Source: Phycisphaerae bacterium (GTDB taxonomy: Bacteria > Planctomycetota > Phycisphaerae > UBA1845 > Fen-1342). From it: 5,119 nucleotides of DNA. The notes beneath the pieces are model-generated. The model did no database searches and was not told where the DNA came from. It saw only the letters and a program-made list of their open reading frames with translations. Below, one piece after another: positions 1-5,119 of this stretch (the first letter of the stretch is position 1; each line of letters opens with the position of its first letter). The stretch is taken from the NCBI GenBank assembly GCA_020058145.1, contig JAGVEP010000274.1:1-5119 (forward strand). The letters are read 5' to 3'. The translations under genes and the position numbers were made by a program.

Positions 1-1984
1 CATCTTCGAACGCCGCCCAACCGGGCGCCGCCGTGTTCTCGTACAGCCGCCAGCCCTGCACCGTGGTCGCCACCAGATCGCAATCCGCGGGTGGCGGCCA
101 ACCGTCGTCGCACAACAGAATCCAACCGACGTTGTAGCTCCGCATCCAGCTCGTAGCACTCAGCAGCGCCGCCGCAGAATCAGTCTCCCCCCACGGCTTG
201 AAGCCAAAACGGCTGACCAGCGAACGTGGTTGCAGCGGACCATAATCGGTCAAGGTCACAAGTTGCGCGAGCATGTTGGTATTGGCCACGGCTTTGTCCA
301 GCGACAGGACGTACTCGCCTGGCGTTCGCGCCTGGCGCCCCGTGACCACCCACAGCCGGTGGGACGACGCGCGCACCAACTCCATCCAATCCGCCGACGA
401 ATTGGGCAGCACGAGTTCCCGCGGGCTGGAGATTCCCGCCGGCACGTCGATCGTCCAACCGACCACGCCCAGGTCCGCCGCCAGCACCACACCGAGCAGC
501 CACATCAGCCGCCGCTGTTTCCACCGCTGTACGGCGAGCCCCAAGCCCAGCCAGGAAACGCCAATCGTCGCCAGCGGCACCCAAACCGCGGGGCTGGCCG
601 GGTGCAGCGCTGCGGCCACCCCCGCCCGCGCTGTGCCCGCTAGAAACGGGACGGTCGCAACGACCAGGAGCAGCGGCAACCCCACCAGTAGCACCGGCAC
701 AACGATGCCGCGCCGTGTCCAACGCCCGATGATCGCACGCAGCCGCACGCGCTCCGGCGACGGCGCCGCCTGAAGATCATGGAGCGTGACCGCCGCCAGC
801 GCGGCGATCGCCAGGTTGACCAGCAGCATGGCCCGTGCCGGACAGCGGAACAGACTGCTGCCGGGGATGCGATACACGAGCGGGCAGAGTGGCCCGAAGT
901 CGCCGAGCGCCAGCAGCAGCCCAATCAACCCGAGGAGGACCCACGGCCGGCGGCGTGGATCGTAGCGCCAACCACGGCGTAGCGCAAAAATCGCCAAAAT
1001 CAGCGGCAGCACGCCCGCATAGACGAACTGCTCGACCTGGTGCGACGGGCCCCAATACGGCTGCGGAAAGAAGTTCGGCGTGCGCTGACCCAAGAGCATC
1101 GGAAAGACGAGCCCGATCGTCGATGCCGGATGCCAGCTATTCTCGACGAAGTCCGCGTAGGTCCGTTCGACCCGCGTACACAGCCGCAGATAGTCGAACG
1201 TCGGCATCCACTGTATGGCGAATAGGCCCGCGGCCAGTGCGCAGGCGACGAGCCAGCATCCCAGTCCGCGCAGGGAGCTTGGTGTCCCGAAGGTCACCCG
1301 CCGCCGACGCGGCCGGGATTGACGGTCCTTCCCCCCACTCACGACACTTCCCAGCACGAATACGAGGGCAGCGAGTGCGGTTAGCAGGGCGATTTGGACG
1401 TGTCCGGCGTAGGCCTGGACCGCGAGTACCCCCGCCGCGCTCACCAACCGCATTCGTCCGCCGCCGGGAAACCGCCCGGCCGGCGTCGCCGAGCCTTGGG
1501 CGTAGCGCTGGAAGCGCCACAGGACCCACGGCGTCCACGCCGCCGCGTGCTGCATCGCGAAATGCGCCCGATGGGCCAGCATGAACCCACAAAAGGCGAA
1601 CGCGATGCCGCCAAAGAGCGCGGCGGGACGATCGAGCAGCATGGCCCGTAGCAGGCGGTACATGCCCCACAGCGCCAGACTGTAGTGCAGCCAGAGCGAG
1701 AGCGGATACGCCTGGAGCGGCGGCAGTCCGACGAACAGCCAGGTGCAGGGGTACCAGACCGCGGTTTGCGGGTCCGCCGCGAATGGTCGCGTCAGTCCGA
1801 CCCACGGATTGAGCCACGGCCAAGCGCCGCTACGGATCGTCTCGCCGAAGAAGACCCGCGTCGGATAGTAATAGAGGATGTCATCTTCGCCGGCGCCGAG
1901 ACCAGCAAGCCGCCAAACCGGCGCGAGCATCAAACCGGGCAGCGCGATAGCCGCCAGAGCTACGATAAGCCGCCAGGTGCGCAT
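1..1984 (-). CDS. YfhO-like polytopic membrane protein, GT-C glycosyltransferase type (3' end outside window)
   Basis: An unbroken frame runs 661 codons from the ATG at 1984-1982 to the window edge. The N-terminus MRTWRLIVALAAIALPG is a basic start plus a membrane segment. It is followed by an acidic, aromatic loop, GAGEDDILYYYP (residues 30-41), placed where GT-C enzymes carry their catalytic acidic residue. About twelve hydrophobic segments follow, up to about residue 508, with an arginine-rich loop at 221-230 that is probably cytoplasmic. Recognisable landmarks are GHVQIAL (194-200), YWGPSH (310-315), LGDFGPL (359-365) and FRCPARAMLL (379-388). Residues 510-661 look like the soluble part of YfhO proteins, including NVGWILL and WRLYENTAAPGW (645-656). 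Family members are usually some 800 or more residues, so the C-terminus is probably missing. Bacillus and Listeria YfhO-type proteins take part in teichoic acid glycosylation; the substrate here is unknown. No Shine-Dalgarno precedes this ATG. It was chosen because it directly precedes the first membrane segment. Confidence 0.85.
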   Translation of the reverse strand, partial: MRTWRLIVALAAIALPGLMLAPVWRLAGLGAGEDDILYYYPTRVFFGETIRSGAWPWLNPWVGLTRPFAADPQTAVWYPCTWLFVGLPPLQAYPLSLWLHYSLALWGMYRLLRAMLLDRPAALFGGIAFAFCGFMLAHRAHFAMQHAAAWTPWVLWRFQRYAQGSATPAGRFPGGGRMRLVSAAGVLAVQAYAGHVQIALLTALAALVFVLGSVVSGGKDRQSRPRRRRVTFGTPSSLRGLGCWLVACALAAGLFAIQWMPTFDYLRLCTRVERTYADFVENSWHPASTIGLVFPMLLGQRTPNFFPQPYWGPSHQVEQFVYAGVLPLILAIFALRRGWRYDPRRRPWVLLGLIGLLLALGDFGPLCPLVYRIPGSSLFRCPARAMLLVNLAIAALAAVTLHDLQAAPSPERVRLRAIIGRWTRRGIVVPVLLVGLPLLLVVATVPFLAGTARAGVAAALHPASPAVWVPLATIGVSWLGLGLAVQRWKQRRLMWLLGVVLAADLGVVGWTIDVPAGISSPRELVLPNSSADWMELVRASSHRLWVVTGRQARTPGEYVLSLDKAVANTNMLAQLVTLTDYGPLQPRSLVSRFGFKPWGETDSAAALLSATSWMRSYNVGWILLCDDGWPPPADCDLVATTVQGWRLYENTAAPGWAAFED

Positions 1985-2030
1985 CGCGGGGATGGTACCG
2001 CGAGCCAGATCGTACGACGACCGTACCGCG
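1985..2030 (-). other. 46-nt intergenic gap between kelch gene and membrane protein gene
   Basis: This short gap separates the stop of the kelch gene from the ATG of the membrane protein gene. It lacks a strong hairpin with a T-run, so I see no intrinsic terminator, and it lacks a purine-rich ribosome binding site. It contains GTACCGCG twice in the same orientation (1995-2002 and 2023-2030), flanking an 8-bp palindrome TCGTACGA (2010-2017). It also holds a weak 5-bp inverted repeat around the palindrome. The short spacing supports co-transcription, without proving it. Confidence 0.5.
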
Positions 2031-2234
2031 CTACGGGCAATGTGTTCCCAACAGTGCCACGAATGGGCTGATGTCGTCGAAATTCACGGTGCCATTCTGG
2101 TTGCAGTCACCCTGCAGCCAGCGGCAACTCGGATACGCCTCCTCGTATCCCGTCGGATCGCTGAGCGCCAGCACGAACGGGTTGATGTCATCGAAACCCA
2201 CGTCGCCGTCGCAGTCCATGTCGCCCAGCGGCGG
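2031..2234 (-). other. Dockerin-like tail module of the kelch protein
   Basis: This encodes the last 67 residues and the stop codon. Loop 1 is DMDCDGDVGFDD and loop 2 is DCNQNGTVNFDD. Both place Asp or Asn at positions 1, 3, 5 and 12, as in type I dockerin or EF-hand calcium loops, and each is followed by an amphipathic helix (INPFVLAL, ISPFVALL). Four cysteines (in DCD, SCR, DCN and THCP) recur at the same places in the tail of the neighbouring gene. Dockerins bind cohesins in cellulosomes. In planctomycetes the partner of such tails is, to my knowledge, not generally established, so a surface or complex-anchoring role is inference. Confidence 0.85.
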
Positions 2235-4364
2235 GACGAGCAGCAGCGCCGCGGCGCTGCGGAACGACCCACAGTCGTCGGTGACCACCACGTCGTAGTG
2301 TCCGCAATCGTCGTGCACGACGGGGTTGATGTGCAGCGCATTGGTCGTCGTGCCCGTCACGCGACCGTCGTCGACGAGATTCACGCCGTCCTTGCGCCAC
2401 TGAAACTGCGGTGTGCCGGTGGTTTGCACGGTCACGGTCAGGAGCGTCGCAGCACCGGCGAGCGCCGGCTGGCTGGGCGGCGGTCCCTGAAGGACTGTCG
2501 ACATGCTGGTATTAGTCAGCGACCAAGTATCCGCGGTCAGATAGTAGTTGCCGGTGTAATAGAGCCCCCCGAACAGCACCACCTGTCCGCGCGCCACGTC
2601 GTAGGCGATGGTCGAATAGCAGCGCGGCGACGGCCCCGCGATCACGCGCGCGGTCCAGGCTTCGCCGTTCCATTCCCACGTGTCGCCGAGATTCAACCAA
2701 GCCCCGTTTGGCATCTGCATGAGACCGCCAAACAGGACCACCCGCTGGCGCACCGGGTCATAGGTCATGGTGTGGCCCCAGCGTGCTGGGGGTCCGGCGA
2801 CCGCCCGCTGGCTCCACGCCTGTCCGTCCCATTCCCATGTATCGCCGCACGCCGCCGTGTCATACCCGCCAAACAGCAAGGACACGCTCCGGGCCGCATC
2901 GAAGGCCATGCTGGCATAGCGCCGCGCGGACGGACCGGTTGTGGCGCGCTCCTCCCACGCGCTGCCGTTCCATTCCCAGGTATCCGCATAGTTGTCGGCC
3001 CCGCACCAGCCGCCGAAGAGGACGGTCCGATCGCGGCCCGCGTCGTAAGACAGGGCGTGCCCAAAGCGTGGCGGCGGGCCGCTGGCGGCGACCAGCGTCC
3101 AAGCGGTTCCATTCCATTCCCAGCTTTGCGCCGTGCAGCCCGGTACCGCGCCGCCGAAGAGCAGGCTGACGGCGCGCGCCGCATCAAAGACCATGGCGTG
3201 GGAGTCGCGCCCCGCGGGAGTGCCGCTCGTCCGGACGTCCCAGGCGGTTCCATTCCATTCCCAGGTGTCCGAGAAGCTCGGCGGAACGCGCGTACCGCCA
3301 AAGAGTACCGCCCGGTTGCGCACGGAATCGTAGGTCATGCTGTGGGCATAGCGCGGCGCGGGACTGTCAGGGTACTTCAGCGTCCAGGCGTTGCCGTCCC
3401 ACTCCCACGTGTCGCCGAACTGGTGGCCCGGCGAATAGACGTTTCCGCCAAAGAGCACCGCCCGGCTGCGGCTGAGGTCGTACGCCAGGGCATGCCCATA
3501 GCGGCCCGGGGGTCCGGAGGTGGCCCGTTGCGTCCAGGCGCTCCCGTTGAACTCCCACGTGTCGGTCTGTTCCCCCGGACCATCGCGATAGCCGCTGAAC
3601 AGCAGCACGGTCTGACGCGCGGCATCGTATGTCATCGCATGCGTGTAGCGCCCGGAAGGACCGCTGACGCTGCGTTGCGCCCAGGCGGCGCCATTCCACT
3701 CCCACGTGTCGCTCAGGTTGAACGCGCCTCCGAACAGCACCGTCACCTGGCGGTTGGCATCGTAGGCCATGGCGTGGTAATAGCGTGCGCTGGGACCGGC
3801 GGTGGCCCGCAGCGTCCACGCGGTTCCATTCCATTCCCACGTGTCGGCCTTTTGGATGCCGTCGAGACCGCCGAACAGGACGACGACCCCGCGGCTGGCG
3901 TCGTAGGCCAGGCTGTAGTTGCGACGTGCGCTGGGGCCGGCCGCGACCCGTTGCGTCCACGCCTGGCCGTTCCACTCCCACGTGTCGCCGAGCAGTGCGC
4001 TGCCGTAATTGGCCCCGCCAAAGAGCACGGTCACGCCGCGGGCGGCATCGTAAGCCAGCATGTGGCCCCAGCGCGGCGCCGGCCCGGTCGTCGACCGCAG
4101 CGTCCACGTCAGGCCATCCCATTCCCAGGTATCGCCGAGCGCCGCCGTCTCCGTCCACCCGCCGAACAGCACCGTGACGTGCCGAGCGGAGTCGTAGGCC
4201 ATGGCGGGGTAGTGGCGCGGCGGCGGGCATGCCAGGCTCCAGTGCGTGCATTCGTCGGCGTGGGCTTCACGCATACAAACAGGCGGAAGCGTGAAGAGGG
4301 CTGCAAGCAGCACGGGGCGGCACAGCTTCGGGTTCGTCAGTCGTGGTCTCCGGACACCCAACAT
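2031..4364 (-). CDS. Secreted kelch-repeat protein with Ig-like domain and dockerin-like C-terminal tail
   Basis: A complete 777-residue protein. The ATG at 4364-4362 is preferred over the in-frame TTG at 4400-4398, because AGGAGAA lies just upstream and the ATG gives a good signal peptide: basic start, hydrophobic core at about 17-30, and a likely cut after AHA at residue 36. Residues 47-620 hold twelve repeats of 43-53 residues. Their consensus is R-x-x-HAMAYD-x-x-R, VLFGG, DTWEWNG, then a W-containing strand ending in GP. The diglycine and spaced tryptophan are hallmarks of kelch beta-propeller blades. Residues about 625-710 form an Ig-like sandwich (QWRKDG, LHI, GHYDVVVTDDCG). Residues 711-777 carry two dockerin or EF-hand-like calcium loops and end in LLGTHCP. 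I infer an exported binding or surface protein. Kelch propellers usually bind proteins or glycans; no catalytic residues are recognised and no ligand can be named. It lies 57 nt downstream of a gene sharing its last two domains. Confidence 0.92.
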   Translation of the reverse strand: MLGVRRPRLTNPKLCRPVLLAALFTLPPVCMREAHADECTHWSLACPPPRHYPAMAYDSARHVTVLFGGWTETAALGDTWEWDGLTWTLRSTTGPAPRWGHMLAYDAARGVTVLFGGANYGSALLGDTWEWNGQAWTQRVAAGPSARRNYSLAYDASRGVVVLFGGLDGIQKADTWEWNGTAWTLRATAGPSARYYHAMAYDANRQVTVLFGGAFNLSDTWEWNGAAWAQRSVSGPSGRYTHAMTYDAARQTVLLFSGYRDGPGEQTDTWEFNGSAWTQRATSGPPGRYGHALAYDLSRSRAVLFGGNVYSPGHQFGDTWEWDGNAWTLKYPDSPAPRYAHSMTYDSVRNRAVLFGGTRVPPSFSDTWEWNGTAWDVRTSGTPAGRDSHAMVFDAARAVSLLFGGAVPGCTAQSWEWNGTAWTLVAASGPPPRFGHALSYDAGRDRTVLFGGWCGADNYADTWEWNGSAWEERATTGPSARRYASMAFDAARSVSLLFGGYDTAACGDTWEWDGQAWSQRAVAGPPARWGHTMTYDPVRQRVVLFGGLMQMPNGAWLNLGDTWEWNGEAWTARVIAGPSPRCYSTIAYDVARGQVVLFGGLYYTGNYYLTADTWSLTNTSMSTVLQGPPPSQPALAGAATLLTVTVQTTGTPQFQWRKDGVNLVDDGRVTGTTTNALHINPVVHDDCGHYDVVVTDDCGSFRSAAALLLVPPLGDMDCDGDVGFDDINPFVLALSDPTGYEEAYPSCRWLQGDCNQNGTVNFDDISPFVALLGTHCP
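2235..2492 (-). other. Ig-like domain of the kelch protein
   Basis: The roughly 86 residues between the propeller repeats and the tail follow an Ig-like pattern. There is a buried tryptophan in QWRKDGVNL, a polar turn with TGTTTNALHI, then GHYDVVVTDDCGS and a final strand ALLLVPP. This is the I-set or Ig-like pattern often found in bacterial extracellular proteins. The usual first core cysteine is absent. It aligns without gaps over 60 residues, including the closing PP, to the Ig-like domain of the neighbouring gene. It is probably a spacer or adhesion module. Confidence 0.75.
2505..4226 (-). repeat. Twelve tandem kelch-type repeats (coding)
   Basis: These are twelve in-frame units averaging about 48 codons. 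Their starts in the 777-residue protein are residues 47, 95, 144, 191, 236, 285, 335, 383, 430, 478, 525 and 578. At DNA level the recurrent landmark is the segment for DTWEWNG, seen on the plus strand as variants of CCATTCCCACGTGTC about every 135-160 bases. Repeat 8 has QSWEWNG instead, repeat 5 has FSG for FGG and DTWEFNG, and repeat 12 stops at DTWSL without a fourth strand. The N-terminal THWSLACPPPR resembles that missing strand, so it probably closes a propeller. Confidence 0.92.
4257..4364 (-). other. Signal peptide of the kelch protein
   Basis: Residues 1-36 begin with MLGVRRPRLTNPKLCR, which is rich in basic residues. A hydrophobic stretch follows (PVLLAALFTLPPVCM), then REAHA just before DECTHW. 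The A-H-A ending fits signal peptidase I, so the mature protein would start at Asp37. PPVC does not fit a lipobox, so lipidation is unlikely. The signal implies export by the Sec route. Confidence 0.85.
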
Positions 4365-4421
4365 GCTACATTCTCCTGTGTCGCTACGCGGGCGAGTCAA
4401 AACCGCCCTGCACGAACGCCC
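4365..4421 (-). other. 57-nt intergenic gap upstream of the kelch gene
   Basis: This gap runs from the stop of the upstream partial gene to the kelch ATG. On the minus strand it contains GGGCG and CGCCC separated by nine bases, a weak 5-bp stem without a following T-run, so termination here is not supported. It ends in the ribosome binding site. The short distance and common strand suggest translation from a shared transcript. Confidence 0.5.
4371..4377 (-). promoter_or_regulatory. Shine-Dalgarno sequence deciding the kelch gene start
   Basis: The minus strand reads AGGAGAA, with eight bases between AGGAG and the ATG at 4364. This is a near-ideal ribosome binding site. It selects this ATG over the upstream in-frame TTG at 4400, which has no such motif and would add 12 residues in front of an otherwise normal signal peptide. 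Confidence 0.85.
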
Positions 4422-4625
4422 TCATGGGCAGTGCGTTCCTAACAACGCAATAAACGGGCTGATGTCGTCGAAGTTCACCGATCCGTTGCCGTCGCAATCC
4501 GCCTGGAGCCAGCGGCAGTACGGGAACAACTCCTCATACCCGGCCGGGTCGCTCAGTGCGAGCACGAACGGGTTAATGTCGTCGAAATCGACGTCGCCGT
4601 CGCAGTCCATGTCGCCCAGCGGCGG
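4422..4625 (-). other. Dockerin-like tail module of the upstream protein
   Basis: This encodes the last 67 residues and the stop codon. It aligns without gaps to the kelch protein tail with 57 of 67 residues identical. Both calcium loops keep Asp or Asn at positions 1, 3, 5 and 12, and all four cysteines are in the same places. It is probably the same docking or sorting module used by two neighbouring proteins. Confidence 0.85.
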
Positions 4626-5119
4626 AACGTACAGATGCGCCGGCTCGGTAACGAGGGCGCCGCAGTCATCCGCTAACCAGACGTCGTAGACTCCACCATC
4701 GGCACACGCGGCAGGGCTGATGTGCAACGTATTTGTCATCGCGCCGGTAATATGGTCGTTGTCAACCACATCCACGCCGTTCCGACGCCACTGGTAGTAC
4801 AGCTCACCGGCGCTGGTCGTCGCGACGACCGACAGGGTAGCCGACTCACCGGCCCAAACGACCACGCCAACAGGTTGCTGCGTGATGTCGATGAACGGGG
4901 AGGCGAAGAGGATCGTACCGGGGCTGCCGTTCTGCCAGCCGGTGCCGCCGTTGGCCGTGATCTGCGGCGGGAACATCTGCCAATCGCAGGTGTAGATGGC
5001 GATTCGTCCGCCGCCGCCGCCGCCGGGCTCGCTGTAGCAGCCCTTGTTGCCGCCGTTGGCGGTGATCGTGCCGGAGCCGGCGAGTGCGCCAGCCGCAAGC
5101 CACAGGCTGCCGCCGGAGC
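4422..5119 (-). CDS. Large exported protein, C-terminal part: glycine-rich repeats, Ig-like domain, dockerin-like tail (5' end outside window)
   Basis: The frame is open from the window edge to the TGA at 4424-4422 and gives 231 residues with no start. An internal ATG at 4976 is not the start, because the frame upstream is clearly coding. Residues 1-75 are glycine-rich: SGGSLWLAAGALAGSGTITANGG, six consecutive glycines followed by RIAIY (33-42), then ITANGGTG and PGTILF. From memory this pattern (GGS-W-AG, G-I-ANGG, GGGGGGRIAIY) occurs as tandem repeats in very large exported proteins of Planctomycetota and other bacteria, probably forming a beta-solenoid. Residues 76-164 form an Ig-like domain (YYQWRRNGVDV, TLHI, VYDVWLADDCG). 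Residues 165-231 form a dockerin-like tail with loops DMDCDGDVDFDD and DCDGNGSVNFDD and the ending LLGTHCP. The signal peptide and the rest of the protein would lie beyond 5119. Its activity, if any, cannot be read from this fragment. Confidence 0.88.
   Translation of the reverse strand, partial: SGGSLWLAAGALAGSGTITANGGNKGCYSEPGGGGGGRIAIYTCDWQMFPPQITANGGTGWQNGSPGTILFASPFIDITQQPVGVVVWAGESATLSVVATTSAGELYYQWRRNGVDVVDNDHITGAMTNTLHISPAACADGGVYDVWLADDCGALVTEPAHLYVPPLGDMDCDGDVDFDDINPFVLALSDPAGYEELFPYCRWLQADCDGNGSVNFDDISPFIALLGTHCP
4626..4892 (-). other. Ig-like domain of the upstream protein
   Basis: Residues about 76-164 of the fragment show the Ig-like pattern of a buried tryptophan (YYQWRRNG), TNTLHI, VYDVWLADDCG and a closing strand before VPP. 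In 60 gapless aligned positions, counting the shared PP, 29 are identical to the kelch protein's domain. The domain is therefore homologous but much more diverged than the tail that follows it. Confidence 0.75.
5008..5025 (-). repeat. (CCG)6 microsatellite encoding six glycines
   Basis: Six perfect CCG triplets on the plus strand read as six consecutive GGC glycine codons on the coding strand. Because the unit is a triplet, length changes would alter the glycine run without shifting the frame. The run belongs to the GGGGGGRIAIY motif of the glycine-rich region, so it is part of the protein motif, not a stray repeat. Confidence 0.8.

Noticed and set aside
180..1823. Several mid-sized open frames on both strands (for example 835-1584 plus, 1137-1823 minus and 180-722 minus)
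   Set aside because: All lie across the continuous membrane protein frame (1984 to 1), which has coherent hydrophobic segments and YfhO-like motifs. The others are Arg/Ala/Gly/Pro-rich and lack family features.
4272..4286. Possible lipoprotein lipobox ending at Cys30 of the kelch protein
   Set aside because: The residues before the cysteine are P-P-V, which do not match the lipobox, and a better signal peptidase I site (AHA) follows at residue 36.
4365..4400. TTG at 4400 as the start of the kelch gene
   Set aside because: The ATG at 4364 has AGGAGAA at ideal spacing and yields a normal signal peptide. The TTG adds 12 polar residues and has no ribosome binding site.
4372..4402. Possible promoter on the minus strand: TTGACT, 19 bases, GAGAAT
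   Set aside because: The -10 is poor, the spacing is long, and transcription would start about at the ATG, losing the good Shine-Dalgarno. Chance similarity is more likely.
4391..4409. Hairpin GGGCG/CGCCC as a terminator after the upstream gene
   Set aside because: The stem is only 5 bp with a 9-base loop and no T-run; such matches are frequent in GC-rich DNA.
1878..4442. Very long open frame on the plus strand (854 codons), longer than the kelch gene it overlaps
   Set aside because: It is the antisense shadow of the kelch gene. Its apparent repeats come from the in-frame blade repeats and high GC. Its product is rich in Arg, Ala, Pro, Val and His with no recognisable domain, whereas the minus strand shows a Shine-Dalgarno, a signal peptide and three known domain types.

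Overview
The window is GC-rich and densely coding. All three genes lie on the minus strand, so transcription runs from position 5119 down to position 1. The best taxonomic clue is the C-terminal tail shared by two of the proteins. It holds two EF-hand-like calcium loops of the dockerin type (D-x-D-x-D-G-x-V-x-x-D-D), spaced by a short linker and ending in LLGTHCP. From memory, tails of this kind, joined to Ig-like, kelch or glycine-rich modules, are common in exported proteins of Planctomycetota, especially Phycisphaerae-like lineages. I infer a planctomycete, probably environmental or uncultured; no marker gene here confirms it.

Layout in transcription order: (1) 5119-4422 is the 3' end of a large exported protein with a glycine-rich repeat region, an Ig-like domain and a dockerin-like tail. 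(2) After a 57-nt gap with a clear Shine-Dalgarno sequence, 4364-2031 is a complete 777-residue secreted protein: signal peptide, twelve kelch-type repeats, Ig-like domain and dockerin-like tail. (3) After a 46-nt gap, 1984-1 is the first 661 codons of a polytopic membrane protein of the YfhO / GT-C glycosyltransferase type, whose C-terminus lies outside the window. Gene 3 is unbroken from its ATG to the window edge; because it has no stop inside the window it is easily missed and appears as fragments in other frames.

The short gaps, common strand and absence of a convincing terminator allow one operon. A simple reading is two exported surface or extracellular modular proteins followed by an envelope glycosyltransferase-like membrane protein. 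A functional link between them is inference only. I see no RNA gene, mobile element, CRISPR array or defence system. The points most worth a second look are the twelve-repeat kelch array, which fits two six-bladed propellers in tandem, and the tail module, whose protein sequence is strongly conserved between neighbours although many codons differ.
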